From assembly GCA_013314795.1 (NCBI GenBank), contig JABUEZ010000150.1, positions 1 through 5,535 of the forward strand: a stretch of DNA of 5,535 bases, written 5' to 3'. Below are positions 1 to 4,988 of this stretch, piece after piece. The notes under the pieces were generated by a model, which was not told the origin of the DNA, did not search any database, and saw only the letters and a program-made list of their open reading frames with translations. The stretch comes from Candidatus Profundicultor aquiphilus. GTDB lineage: Bacteria > Atribacterota > Atribacteria > Atribacterales > Caldatribacteriaceae. The translations under genes and the position numbers were made by a program. Position 1 is the first letter of the stretch. Every line of letters begins with the position of its first letter.

Positions 1-887
1 AATATTTTACCTCCCTGGCCAACTCGTGTTTGCCAGTACAGGATGGGTCCTGGAGAATCGAGGAAGATAAGCAGGGCTATAACCCCGAAGAGTGGTGCAA
101 GAACCACAAGAAAAATGCTGGAAACAATACGATCCAGAAGGTATTTTAGGGTTAAATAGGGATTCTGGGCAATAATTTGTTTGTAGTCAAGAAGGTCTGC
201 AAAGTAAAGCTTCACCTGTCCTTTCTTTTGCTCAAAAAAAGAAAGAACGCTCTGCAGATCATAGGGAATGCCTTCTTCCTCAAGTATGCTGACAAGATCT
301 TGTCTTTCATCGGGACTGAGCAAAAGTACCACTCTGTCAAGATCAAAGTCCTTGATAACGTGTCTTAGGTATTGGCAAAGGTCTTCTCTGGTAAAAGTGT
401 CAATATCTGTTCCCCCCAGGACCATGCCAGAGGGGGTTTCTCGCTGGTAGAGTTCCTGAAAAAGCTGCCCCCCTTTTGTTCCTCGATAGAGGACAAAAAG
501 CCTTTCTTCTTTCCATTTTTCGAGAATCGGTATACGAGTAAGCGTAGCGCCAAGAAAGTTCATTCCTGTCCAGAAAACGATGATCAAGCGGGGGAAGGCA
601 AAAGCTCGGAAATAAAAAAGGAAAGTTGTGAAGATGAAAATAGTCAAGAGCGCAGAGAGAGTAAGGCGAGTGAAGCTGAAAGTCCGGGAACGAGACCTCT
701 GAGAATACATTCCCAGGAATGCGTAAAGCAATACAAGTAAAAGCGGGGCAAAAAAGAGAACCAGGGAAGATGGGGGAAGAAAACGGAAAATTGCATAGTC
801 CTTCTTGATAACGAAATGAAGCCAGAATGAAGCATAAAACGAAGAAAGACTGATCAAGTAATCCCAGATGGGAAGATATCGTTGCAT
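1..887 (-). CDS. Polyprenyl-phosphate glycosylphosphotransferase (bacterial sugar transferase family), N-terminal 295 residues, runs off left edge
   Basis: This frame is open from ATG at 887 to base 1 and was read directly on the minus strand. The family transfers a sugar-1-phosphate from a nucleotide sugar to undecaprenyl phosphate at the inner membrane, the first step of exopolysaccharide, capsule or O-antigen assembly. Four hydrophobic stretches are visible (about residues 11-26, 41-60, 76-98 and 100-116). A soluble Rossmann-like segment (about 125-235) follows. The start of the catalytic domain comes next: YLTLKYLLDRI at about 244-254, a membrane-embedded helix at about 255-276, and DSPGPILYWQTRVGQGGKI at 277-295. 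The last matches the family's DSxGPxxxxQxRxGxxGxxF signature. The catalytic acidic residues and the C-terminus lie outside the window. Sequence GGTGAT just before the ATG is a weak ribosome site. An extended -10 lies 23 bases upstream. The family is clear; the sugar and the linkage are not. Confidence 0.9.
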   Translation of the reverse strand, partial: MQRYLPIWDYLISLSSFYASFWLHFVIKKDYAIFRFLPPSSLVLFFAPLLLVLLYAFLGMYSQRSRSRTFSFTRLTLSALLTIFIFTTFLFYFRAFAFPRLIIVFWTGMNFLGATLTRIPILEKWKEERLFVLYRGTKGGQLFQELYQRETPSGMVLGGTDIDTFTREDLCQYLRHVIKDFDLDRVVLLLSPDERQDLVSILEEEGIPYDLQSVLSFFEQKKGQVKLYFADLLDYKQIIAQNPYLTLKYLLDRIVSSIFLVVLAPLFGVIALLIFLDSPGPILYWQTRVGQGGKI

Positions 888-909
888 TGGATCACCACAA
901 CCCTTTTGT

Positions 910-918
910 ATTTTAGCA
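910..918 (-). promoter_or_regulatory. Extended -10 promoter element for the sugar transferase gene
   Basis: On the minus strand this reads TGCTAAAAT, an extended -10 (TGnTATAAT with one mismatch) about 23 bases upstream of the ATG at 887. No good -35 hexamer sits 16-18 bases further up, as expected if the TG extension substitutes for it. The leader would be only about 15 bases. This is a visual match only. Confidence 0.4.
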
Positions 919-978
919 CAAGAGGGGGCTGCTTCGAGGACAAAATTTCGTTATCTCATCTGGACATGCGAGCCTTTC

Positions 979-988
979 TCCTGTAAAA
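979..988 (+). repeat. IS terminal inverted repeat, transposase-downstream end
   Basis: TCCTGTAAAA here is the exact reverse complement of 2345-2354. It lies 21 bases beyond the reconstructed transposase stop at 1010-1012. Confidence 0.6.
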
Positions 989-1009
989 GTGGATAACCAG
1001 ATAAATCCA

Positions 1010-2270
1010 TTACCTTACATCTTTTCCAGTACCTTCTTCGGTATCAGTAATATCCAACTCTTTTCTCAATCCATCTAGAAGGGCAATCTGGATCCTTCTC
1101 CATTTTCTGGCGTCTGGATGAGGACCGAAAAAACAAGCTTCAAGGTCGCTCTCTCGGTGAAGAATCCCGGAAGGGTCCTGTTACTTATTCTTTCTTCCTC
1201 AAAGCTTCATTCGATGGGGTCGGTGGTCCTCACGTACCGACGGTATGCCCAGGAAGGCTTCAAATGATTGGGAGAAACTTCAAGATCATTCTCAAGGCAG
1301 ACCACCAGGGATGGGAAACGCTACTCGTATTTCTCTATGAACTCCTGAGTGAGACCCACTCCCATCCCATGATTCCGAGCATCCCGAATAGAGAGCAGTT
1401 CTCCTCTCGCTTCTGACCACGACTCTCTGGGAACCTTTTCCTGGAGTTTCTGCATTTTGTGGAGCCAGTACCAAATACAGGGACTCTGGGGGAATACATT
1501 CCCGATGGCCTTGATGAGCCCAGGAGCTCCATCGCAGGTTATGGAAGTGGGAATGGGTAAGTCTCTCTTGGCCATATCCCGCAAGGAAGAGAGCCAGTTT
1601 GAGAGACTCTCTTTGTTTCCCAGGATACGGCGGAGAAGCACTTTCCTCCCATCCTATAGAATTCCCCAAGCGCAGAGGACTCCCTGGGAAGTAGTGGTGA
1701 ATCGCTCGATATTCTCATAGACGGCATCCAGAGCGAGGTATTCTACCAAAAGCCCCGAAAGGTATCAGTTTTGAGAGGCTTCAAATTCCTCTCGGAGAAC
1801 CTCAGTCACCTCACTGACTTTAGTTCTGGAAAGTACCTTGTTTGTTTCCAGTCTCTTCAAGAAGCGCATCTTCAATGTCCCGGGTAGAAAGCCCCAAAGT
1901 GTACATCTCGGTGACCAGTTTCTGGAGAGCCTCGGTATTCCCTTTAAAAAAGCCCTCAGTTTTGTTCGGAAGGGAATATCGGTGCCACGAACCTGGGGAA
2001 GGAAGACCATGGCTTTTCCCTCACTGGTTCGCAGTATTCTCGATTCACGACCATTCCGATACCCGGATTGGCTATGGTTATCTTCTTTTCCTGGTCTCTG
2101 GTAGTTTTCTCTCCCTGAAAAATTGGTTGTTTCCTGTTCCAAGAGTTCCTGAAACACCAATGCTTTTGCCTTCTTCAAGAACTCACTCATCGGATCCGCC
2201 TGGATATGCAATCCTTCCAACGTTGCCTTTAACTCCTTAGTCACTTCTGACTTTTTGGTATTCTCTCCAT
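1010..2270 (-). pseudogene. IS256-family (Mutator-type) transposase, multiply frameshifted and interrupted by stops
   Basis: Reading across frames gives a nearly full-length transposase of about 410 residues. The likely original start is ATG at 2270, 10 bases after AAGGAGG, giving MERIPK and then, after a one-base slip near 2252, KSEVTKELKA. Recognisable parts in order are SGYRNGRESRILRTSEGKA, LPQVRGTDIPFRTKL, KLVTEMYTLGLSTRDIEDAL, LSRTKVSEVTEVLREEFEA, VEYLALDAVYE (first catalytic Asp region), GVLCAWGIL, TSITCDGAPGLIKAIGNVFP (second Asp region), WLHKMQKLQ, YVRTTDPIE followed by SFEEERIS (C-terminal Glu region), and ARKWRRIQIALLDGLRKEL. Lesions are frameshifts near 2252, 1947, 1840 and 1112, and in-frame stops at 1765-1767, 1654-1656, 1321-1323 and 1207-1209. 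The shifts near 1947 and 1840 cancel, leaving a deceptive 189-codon frame (2334-1765) with about 38 nonsense residues inside. Loss of function is certain unless it is assembled from bad reads. Confidence 0.9.
1945..1951 (-). other. In-frame T TTT TTA heptamer at a transposase frameshift
   Basis: On the minus strand the codons are GCT TTT TTA AAG. The heptamer T TTT TTA is therefore in the register of a -1 slippery site of the X XXY YYZ class. A -1 slip here moves reading from ...RAFLKG into NTEALQKLVTEM, the frame that matches IS256 transposases. Only a weak CCAG/CTGG hairpin is visible downstream. A plain indel in the T/A run explains the data equally well or better. Confidence 0.35.
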
Positions 2271-2280
2271 GGGTGGATGA

Positions 2281-2287
2281 CCTCCTT
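2281..2287 (-). promoter_or_regulatory. Shine-Dalgarno sequence of the original transposase gene
   Basis: AAGGAGG on the minus strand lies 10 bases before ATG 2270. It supports that ATG as the ancestral start, rather than the in-frame GTG at 2334 that extends the current open frame upstream. Confidence 0.6.
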
Positions 2288-2344
2288 TTCGTTCTGATTT
2301 CTATGGAAAGTGCTGTAGCTCGTTGGTCGTCCACCTTGATTAAT

Positions 2345-2354
2345 TTTTACAGGA
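2345..2354 (-). repeat. IS terminal inverted repeat, transposase-upstream end
   Basis: On the minus strand this reads TCCTGTAAAA, identical to 979-988. It lies 57 bases beyond the transposase Shine-Dalgarno sequence. Confidence 0.6.
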
Positions 2355-2359
2355 ATTAT

Positions 2360-2387
2360 AGGACACGACCAACAGGTGTTGTATAAT
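2360..2387 (+). promoter_or_regulatory. Possible promoter at the IS edge, facing the nucleotidyltransferase and glycosyltransferase genes
   Basis: A perfect TATAAT (2382-2387) is preceded at 16 bases by AGGACA (2360-2365), a 4/6 match to TTGACA. Transcription would begin near 2394, just before the broken nucleotidyltransferase. The -35-like part lies at or in the IS terminus, so this could be a hybrid promoter made by the insertion. It is the only evident promoter for the glycosyltransferase at 2734. Confidence 0.4.
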
Positions 2388-2419
2388 GCAGACAAAAAGA
2401 GGGAATCAGAAGAAAACCT

Positions 2420-2756
2420 TTGTGTACGGGTCCTACAGAAATAGAAAAAGAGTTAATGTGTCATGTCGGGGCTGTCGCGCAGCGGTACCAGCCGGAGGAT
2501 ATCGTTCTTTTCGGTTCGCTGGCACACGGGGAAGTAACGAGGAAAGCGATATTGACTTCTTGATCATAAAGAATACTGTGACAAAGCGGATTCATCGCCG
2601 GATGGAGACCCTGAGGGTATTCTCCGTAATACTCTCCTTGGTGTTATTGCCTTGACTCCTGAGGAGCTGGAGTTTCTCGAAAGGGAGCAAACGCCTTTTA
2701 TTTGGGAGATTCTCGTTAAAGGTAAAGTTGTCTATGAGCGAGAGTTCCTGGTTTGA
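2420..2756 (+). pseudogene. Minimal nucleotidyltransferase (MNT / NTP_transf_2 domain), broken by two -1 frameshifts
   Basis: Three frames join into one protein of about 110 residues. The first (from about TTG 2420, or ATG 2456) gives GPTEIEKEL, then QRYQPEDIVLFGSLAHGEVT. The second, from about 2541, gives SDIDFLIIKNTVTKR. The third, from about 2622, gives LRNTLLGVIALTPEELEFLE and ends WEILVKGKVVYEREFLV with TGA at 2754-2756. Together they show the family signature GSxxxG followed by SDIDxLI, where the two Asp residues bind metal. Single bases seem to be missing near 2538-2541 and 2612-2621. Such proteins transfer nucleotides and often pair with a HEPN partner as a toxin-antitoxin module. No partner is visible here. 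The original start is uncertain: an ATG at 2386 opens the middle frame but overlaps the TATAAT. The 3' end overlaps the glycosyltransferase start by 23 bases, suggesting past translational coupling. Confidence 0.8.
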
Positions 2757-3894
2757 TTATGCGGATGAGGGCAACCGCAAGAAGCTAGCCCTCTTTCTTG
2801 CTACTGTCGATACTCATATTGTCTCCTTCCATATCCCCTTCATGAAACTCCTCCGGTCCCTTGGCTATACCGTTGAAGTGGCCTGTCGGGATACCGGCTT
2901 TGGGAAAGAAATCGAAAACGGGGGTTTCCCCTTCCACAATATCCCTTTTTCCCGAAGGCCTTTGAGTTGTGCCAATATATCCGCCTTTTTCAAGCTCCTC
3001 CGGCTTTTGCGGGAACGCCGGTATACCCTGGTCCATACCCATACTCCAGTAGCCAGTTTCCTGGGAAGGCTGGCTGGGTGGATGACCCGCACCCCGGTCA
3101 TGTATACGGCTCATGGGTTTCACTTTTACCAGGGGGCATCCTGGAAAAACTGGCTTTTGTGGTATACCCTGGAAAAAATTGCCGCCCCTATGACGGAAGC
3201 TTTGATTGTGATGAATGAGGAAGATTTTGAACAGGGCAGACGCCTTGGCTTTATCCCCGGAGAAACTCTCTTTTTTGTCCATGGAGTGGGAGTGGACATC
3301 GGACGGTTTCAGAACGTTTATTCAAACTTTCGCCATGAACTTGGGGTGGGGGATGATGCCGTCGTTATCACCTGTGTGGCCGAGTTTACCCCAACAAAGA
3401 ATCATGCTTTTCTTCTCTCTGCCTGGGAGAAGGGAGTAAGCGTGCATCCTCATGCCTATCTTGTCCTTGTGGGTGATGGAGAACTCCTGGAGGAAACCAA
3501 AGATTTGGTCAGAGAACGTTCCCTTCCCCGGGTCTATTTTTTAGGCCGGCGGCATGATATTCCCGAGATTCTTGCTGCCACCGATATCGTGGTTCTTACG
3601 TCCAAACGTGAAGGCCTTCCCCGGGCCCTCCTTGAAGGGATGGCAGCGGGAAAACCCCTGGTGGCAACGGATGTGCGGGGTAATCGAGATCTTGTGGAAG
3701 ACAATATCAATGGGTTTCTGGTCCCCCTGGGGAATGTGGAAACCCTTGTTGAGTCCCTCATAAAGCTCATTGGTTCTCCCGAATTGCGCGCACAAATGGG
3801 GGGAAAAAGCCGGGAAAAAGTTGAGGCCTATTCCCTGGAAAGGGTTCTTGGGGAAATGAAGGCCATATACCAAAAATTTCTGGAGAATGAATAA
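2734..3894 (+). CDS. GT4-family glycosyltransferase, probably polysaccharide biosynthesis
   Basis: This is an intact protein of 386 residues, a normal length for a two-domain GT-B enzyme. It should transfer a sugar from a nucleotide donor to a lipid-linked or growing glycan on the cytoplasmic side of the membrane. The N-terminal acceptor domain starts KKLALFLATVDTHIVSFHIP (about 16-35) and includes LVHTHTPVASFLGRLAG and TAHGFHFYQGASW. The C-terminal donor domain has VAEFTPTKNHAFLLSAW, LVLVGDGELL, VYFLGRRHDIPEILAATDIV and the E-x7-E motif REGLPRALLEGMAAGKP, with Glu293 and Glu301. This N-terminal type is common in capsule and exopolysaccharide clusters. ATG 2734 was chosen over TTG 2728. AAAGG (2718-2722) is a modest ribosome site 11 bases upstream. 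The first 13 residues before GNRKK look non-conserved, so the true start is uncertain. It overlaps the broken nucleotidyltransferase upstream and the next frame downstream, so it was part of an operon. Donor and linkage cannot be told. Confidence 0.9.
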   Translation: MSESSWFDYADEGNRKKLALFLATVDTHIVSFHIPFMKLLRSLGYTVEVACRDTGFGKEIENGGFPFHNIPFSRRPLSCANISAFFKLLRLLRERRYTLVHTHTPVASFLGRLAGWMTRTPVMYTAHGFHFYQGASWKNWLLWYTLEKIAAPMTEALIVMNEEDFEQGRRLGFIPGETLFFVHGVGVDIGRFQNVYSNFRHELGVGDDAVVITCVAEFTPTKNHAFLLSAWEKGVSVHPHAYLVLVGDGELLEETKDLVRERSLPRVYFLGRRHDIPEILAATDIVVLTSKREGLPRALLEGMAAGKPLVATDVRGNRDLVEDNINGFLVPLGNVETLVESLIKLIGSPELRAQMGGKSREKVEAYSLERVLGEMKAIYQKFLENE

Positions 3895-4099
3895 AAACGA
3901 CCGGATTCCCGCCGTTCCCTTAGGGATCGCTTTTTACCTTGGATTTTTATTTCCTGTCTTAGGTGAGATTACCCCAAGAAGCGATAAAGCAATCCTTGCG
4001 ATGACCCTCAAAAATCACTGTGTGGCCTTTTCCTTTGTCATCGCGAGATTTCACTTTGTCGTCGTGCCGAACTTGTTTCGGCATCCCGAGGGACCCTGA
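3887..4099 (+). pseudogene. Truncated membrane-protein-like gene running into repeat DNA
   Basis: An ATG inside the last codons of the glycosyltransferase (8-base overlap, ATGAATAA) starts a frame reading MNKNDRIPAVPLGIAFYLGF and then LFPVLGEI. This is a short polar start followed by one hydrophobic segment at about residues 9-25. From about 3965 the DNA becomes palindromic repeat and the reading frame is no longer protein-like, stopping at 4097-4099. The tight overlap suggests the next gene of the same polysaccharide operon, and the hydrophobic start would fit a membrane component. Too little is left to name it. It is probably the stump of a gene cut by repeat insertion or deletion. A real 70-residue protein is unlikely. 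Confidence 0.5.
4065..4083. repeat. REP-like hairpin, 7-bp perfect stem
   Basis: TGCCGAA (4065-4071) pairs with TTCGGCA (4077-4083) across a 5-base loop. It resembles the 'GCCGAACTTGTTTCGGCAT' class of intergenic palindromes and is followed after 8 bases by a second hairpin. Confidence 0.7.
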
Positions 4100-4114
4100 A
4101 ATGAATTCAGGGTC
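4092..4114. repeat. REP-like hairpin, 9-bp perfect stem
   Basis: GACCCTGAA (4092-4100) pairs exactly with TTCAGGGTC (4106-4114) around loop ATGAA. No T-run follows, so an intrinsic terminator is less likely than a repeat element. It could still protect or end the transcript of the upstream glycosyltransferase operon. Confidence 0.7.
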
Positions 4115-4152
4115 GATGTGTGGACGTGCGGAAGAATTCATGGCGGACACAT

Positions 4153-4162
4153 GGGGGGGGGG
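4153..4162 (+). repeat. G10 homopolymer
   Basis: Ten consecutive G bases lie inside the left repeat cluster, outside any credible gene. The tract is prone to slippage in the cell and to sequencing error. Confidence 0.9.
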
Positions 4163-4185
4163 AATTCAGGTGATAACGAAAACGC

Positions 4186-4260
4186 ATCATCGCGAAGATA
4201 GAGTCCGAAGCGATCTCAGAGGGATTGCTTCACCGAGCAAATTACGAGGCTCGCAATGAC
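4186..4260. repeat. Palindromic repeat unit of about 75 bases with inverted ends
   Basis: The left end (near ATCATCGCGAAG, 4186-4197) faces the right end CTCGCAATGAC (4250-4260). Inside, GAAGCGATC (4208-4216) pairs with GGATTGCTTC (4222-4231), allowing G-T pairs. This gives a nested cruciform. The right end is shared exactly with the unit at 5155-5235. This could be a small non-autonomous element; no transposase with matching ends is visible. Confidence 0.6.
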
Positions 4261-4269
4261 GGAAAGAGG
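4243..4269 (+). repeat. 27-base exact direct repeat, copy 1
   Basis: This segment, starting TACGAGGCTCGCAATGACGG and ending AAAGAGG, is identical to 5218-5244. It spans the right end of a palindromic unit plus 9 flanking bases, so shared ancestry goes slightly beyond the palindrome itself. The two copies flank hicBA. Confidence 0.85.
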
Positions 4270-4286
4270 AGGCACGAAGTGCCGAA
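4270..4286. repeat. GGCAC/GTGCC hairpin repeat, copy 1
   Basis: The 17 bases AGGCACGAAGTGCCGAA recur exactly at 5317-5333. GGCAC and GTGCC form a 5-bp stem around GAA. Here it is followed by ACAATCTC, the family's usual continuation. Confidence 0.75.
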
Positions 4287-4453
4287 ACAATCTCGTGGGA
4301 GTATTGGGAAATTGTCTTGAGAGGCAGAAAACAACCTTTGCAAGGATGAAGAGGGCGCAGAAAAGGGAAGTTGCATAACCGTAAAAACGGAGCGTGTGGT
4401 TACAATCATGTCATTCAAAGCATTCGGGTAGAAAAGCAATTGAGTGAGCGAAA

Positions 4454-4681
4454 CTACAAAAGGCGAAGGAAATTATCGATATCTATCTGGCCTTGCTTTA
4501 ATATGTGGGCAAGAGTGCTTCTTTTTACAGGTTTGTGAGCTGGCACGATAATTTTCAGGATTCTATCGCCAGCTTTTTTCTCCAGGCGAATGTGGCTTCC
4601 TCGTTGGCGTACCATTGTCCATCCGTCCCGTTGCAAAGCGGCGACAATCTGCGTATACGAAAGTGATGGAACCTTTGTCAA
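4454..4681 (-). CDS. hicA: HicA-family toxin (mRNA interferase)
   Basis: This gene encodes 75 residues, a usual HicA length. HicA proteins have a small double-stranded-RNA-binding-like fold and cleave mRNA, halting translation until HicB neutralises them. Visible family features are the start TKVPSLSYTQIVAALQRDGW, the catalytic-His motif RQRGSHIRLEK with His30, IVPAHKPVKRSTLAHILKQ (about 45-63), and the end IDIDNFLRLL. The start codon is TTG at 4681. It is supported by AGGAGA seven bases upstream and by the conserved K-x-P-S-L-S opening, which would be lost with a later start. It overlaps the end of hicB as TTGA, so the two are translationally coupled. No lesion is visible, so the toxin is probably functional. 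It sits between two repeat clusters. Confidence 0.92.
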   Translation of the reverse strand: MTKVPSLSYTQIVAALQRDGWTMVRQRGSHIRLEKKAGDRILKIIVPAHKPVKRSTLAHILKQGQIDIDNFLRLL

Positions 4682-4881
4682 ACTTCGATCTCCTGGACAA
4701 AAAGTTCCTTTGGTGGAGTATCAATCTCTTCGGGAGGTTCAAGATATAGCTTGATGGCTTCACGGATGTTCTGAAGGGCTTCTTCTATAGTTTCTCCTTC
4801 GCTAACACAGCCAGGAAGGGAAGGGACATACACGGTATATCCCCCTTCTTCTGAGGGTTCGAGGATAACTTTGATACGCAT
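4678..4881 (-). CDS. hicB: HicB-family antitoxin, short form without DNA-binding domain
   Basis: This 67-residue protein has the partial RNase H-like HicB fold: MRIKVILEPSEEGGYTVYVP, then SLPGCVSEGETIEEALQNIR and EAIKLYLEPPEE. It should bind and block HicA. Many HicB proteins carry a C-terminal ribbon-helix-helix or helix-turn-helix domain that represses the operon. This one ends shortly after the core, so it has no visible DNA-binding part. It may not autoregulate in the classical way. The start is ATG 4881, with GGAGGTGA 10 bases upstream. The gene order hicB-hicA is reversed from E. coli hicAB but common for this short class. The stop TGA overlaps the hicA start. Confidence 0.9.
   Translation of the reverse strand: MRIKVILEPSEEGGYTVYVPSLPGCVSEGETIEEALQNIREAIKLYLEPPEEIDTPPKELFVQEIEV
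4689..4694 (-). promoter_or_regulatory. Shine-Dalgarno sequence of hicA
   Basis: AGGAGA on the minus strand, inside the end of hicB, lies seven bases before TTG 4681. It decides the non-ATG start of the toxin gene. Confidence 0.7.
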
Positions 4882-4891
4882 CGAGCAAAAC

Positions 4892-4899
4892 TCACCTCC
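4892..4899 (-). promoter_or_regulatory. Shine-Dalgarno sequence of hicB
   Basis: GGAGGTGA on the minus strand lies 10 bases before ATG 4881. It is a strong match at a slightly long spacing. Confidence 0.65.
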
Positions 4900-4907
4900 G
4901 TAGTTGT

Positions 4908-4916
4908 ATTATACCA
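4908..4916 (-). promoter_or_regulatory. Extended -10 promoter of hicBA
   Basis: On the minus strand this reads TGGTATAAT, a perfect extended -10. No good -35 is seen 16-18 bases upstream. The start point would be near 4901, leaving a leader of about 20 bases that holds the Shine-Dalgarno sequence. No clear operator palindrome overlaps it, in keeping with the short HicB. Confidence 0.65.
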
Positions 4917-4988
4917 CGTCTGGGATGGCGGCCCTGCTAAGCACGTGCAAGACGGGAAAGAGGTAGATACATCTCAGGACCCCCTTTT

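Larger units (their letters stand above)
979..2354 (-). mobile_element. Degenerate IS256-family insertion sequence, about 1.38 kb
   Basis: The element is defined by a 10-base inverted repeat (979-988 and 2345-2354) that closely brackets a ruined IS256-type transposase frame. Its length fits the 1.3-1.5 kb usual for the family. The repeats extend inward imperfectly, with about 14 of the first 18 positions matching. The true outer ends may lie a few bases further out, because typical family termini are longer. I could not see an 8-9 base target duplication outside either repeat, which fits an old insertion. It sits between the divergent sugar transferase and nucleotidyltransferase/glycosyltransferase genes. 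It cannot transpose by itself. Confidence 0.75.
3965..4330. repeat. Left cluster of palindromic MITE/REP-like repeats
   Basis: This 365-base stretch has no credible gene and is a mosaic of short palindromes. It contains CTTGCGATGAC (3995-4005) facing GTCATCGCGAG (4037-4047). Two perfect hairpins follow (4065-4083 and 4092-4114), then a G10 run, a unit of about 75 bases ending CTCGCAATGAC (4186-4260), and an AGGCACGAAGTGCC hairpin (from 4270). The motifs are of the 'GTCATTGCGAG ... GAAGCAATC' type that recurs between genes in several bacterial phyla. GAGATTT followed by CACTTTGTC occurs here at 4045-4060 and again, with a 4-base insert, at 5139-5157, just before a unit of the right cluster. 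From about 4290 to 4330 the similarity fades. Confidence 0.75.

Noticed and set aside
372..740. 122-codon plus-strand frame at the left
   Set aside because: It is antisense to the sugar transferase, whose membrane helices and catalytic-domain start are unmistakable.
1945..1951. Functional programmed -1 frameshifting in this IS copy
   Set aside because: A second opposite shift and several stop codons follow, and only a weak hairpin is downstream. A chance indel in a T/A run is simpler. Kept only as a comparative question.
1842..2240. 132-codon plus-strand frame over the transposase
   Set aside because: It is antisense to recognisable transposase sequence, rich in Ser/Pro/Phe, and has no family features.
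2386..2655. 89-codon frame as an intact gene
   Set aside because: Only its middle part matches the nucleotidyltransferase fold. The two ends of the domain are in other frames, and its ATG overlaps a TATAAT.
2785..3282. 165-codon antisense open frame inside the glycosyltransferase gene
   Set aside because: It lies wholly opposite a clear GT4 gene, has no recognisable motif and reads as low-complexity Pro/Gly/Lys-rich sequence, as shadows do.
4092..4114. Intrinsic terminator of the glycosyltransferase operon
   Set aside because: The stem is strong but no T-run follows, and the sequence matches a repeat class.
4020..4259. 79-codon frame in the left repeat cluster
   Set aside because: It is made entirely of palindromic repeats, with no ribosome site or protein-like features.
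4290..4453. Small RNA or gene between the left repeats and hicA
   Set aside because: Only a short CCGT/ACGG inverted repeat near 4380 was seen. No promoter, terminator or conserved frame supports a feature.
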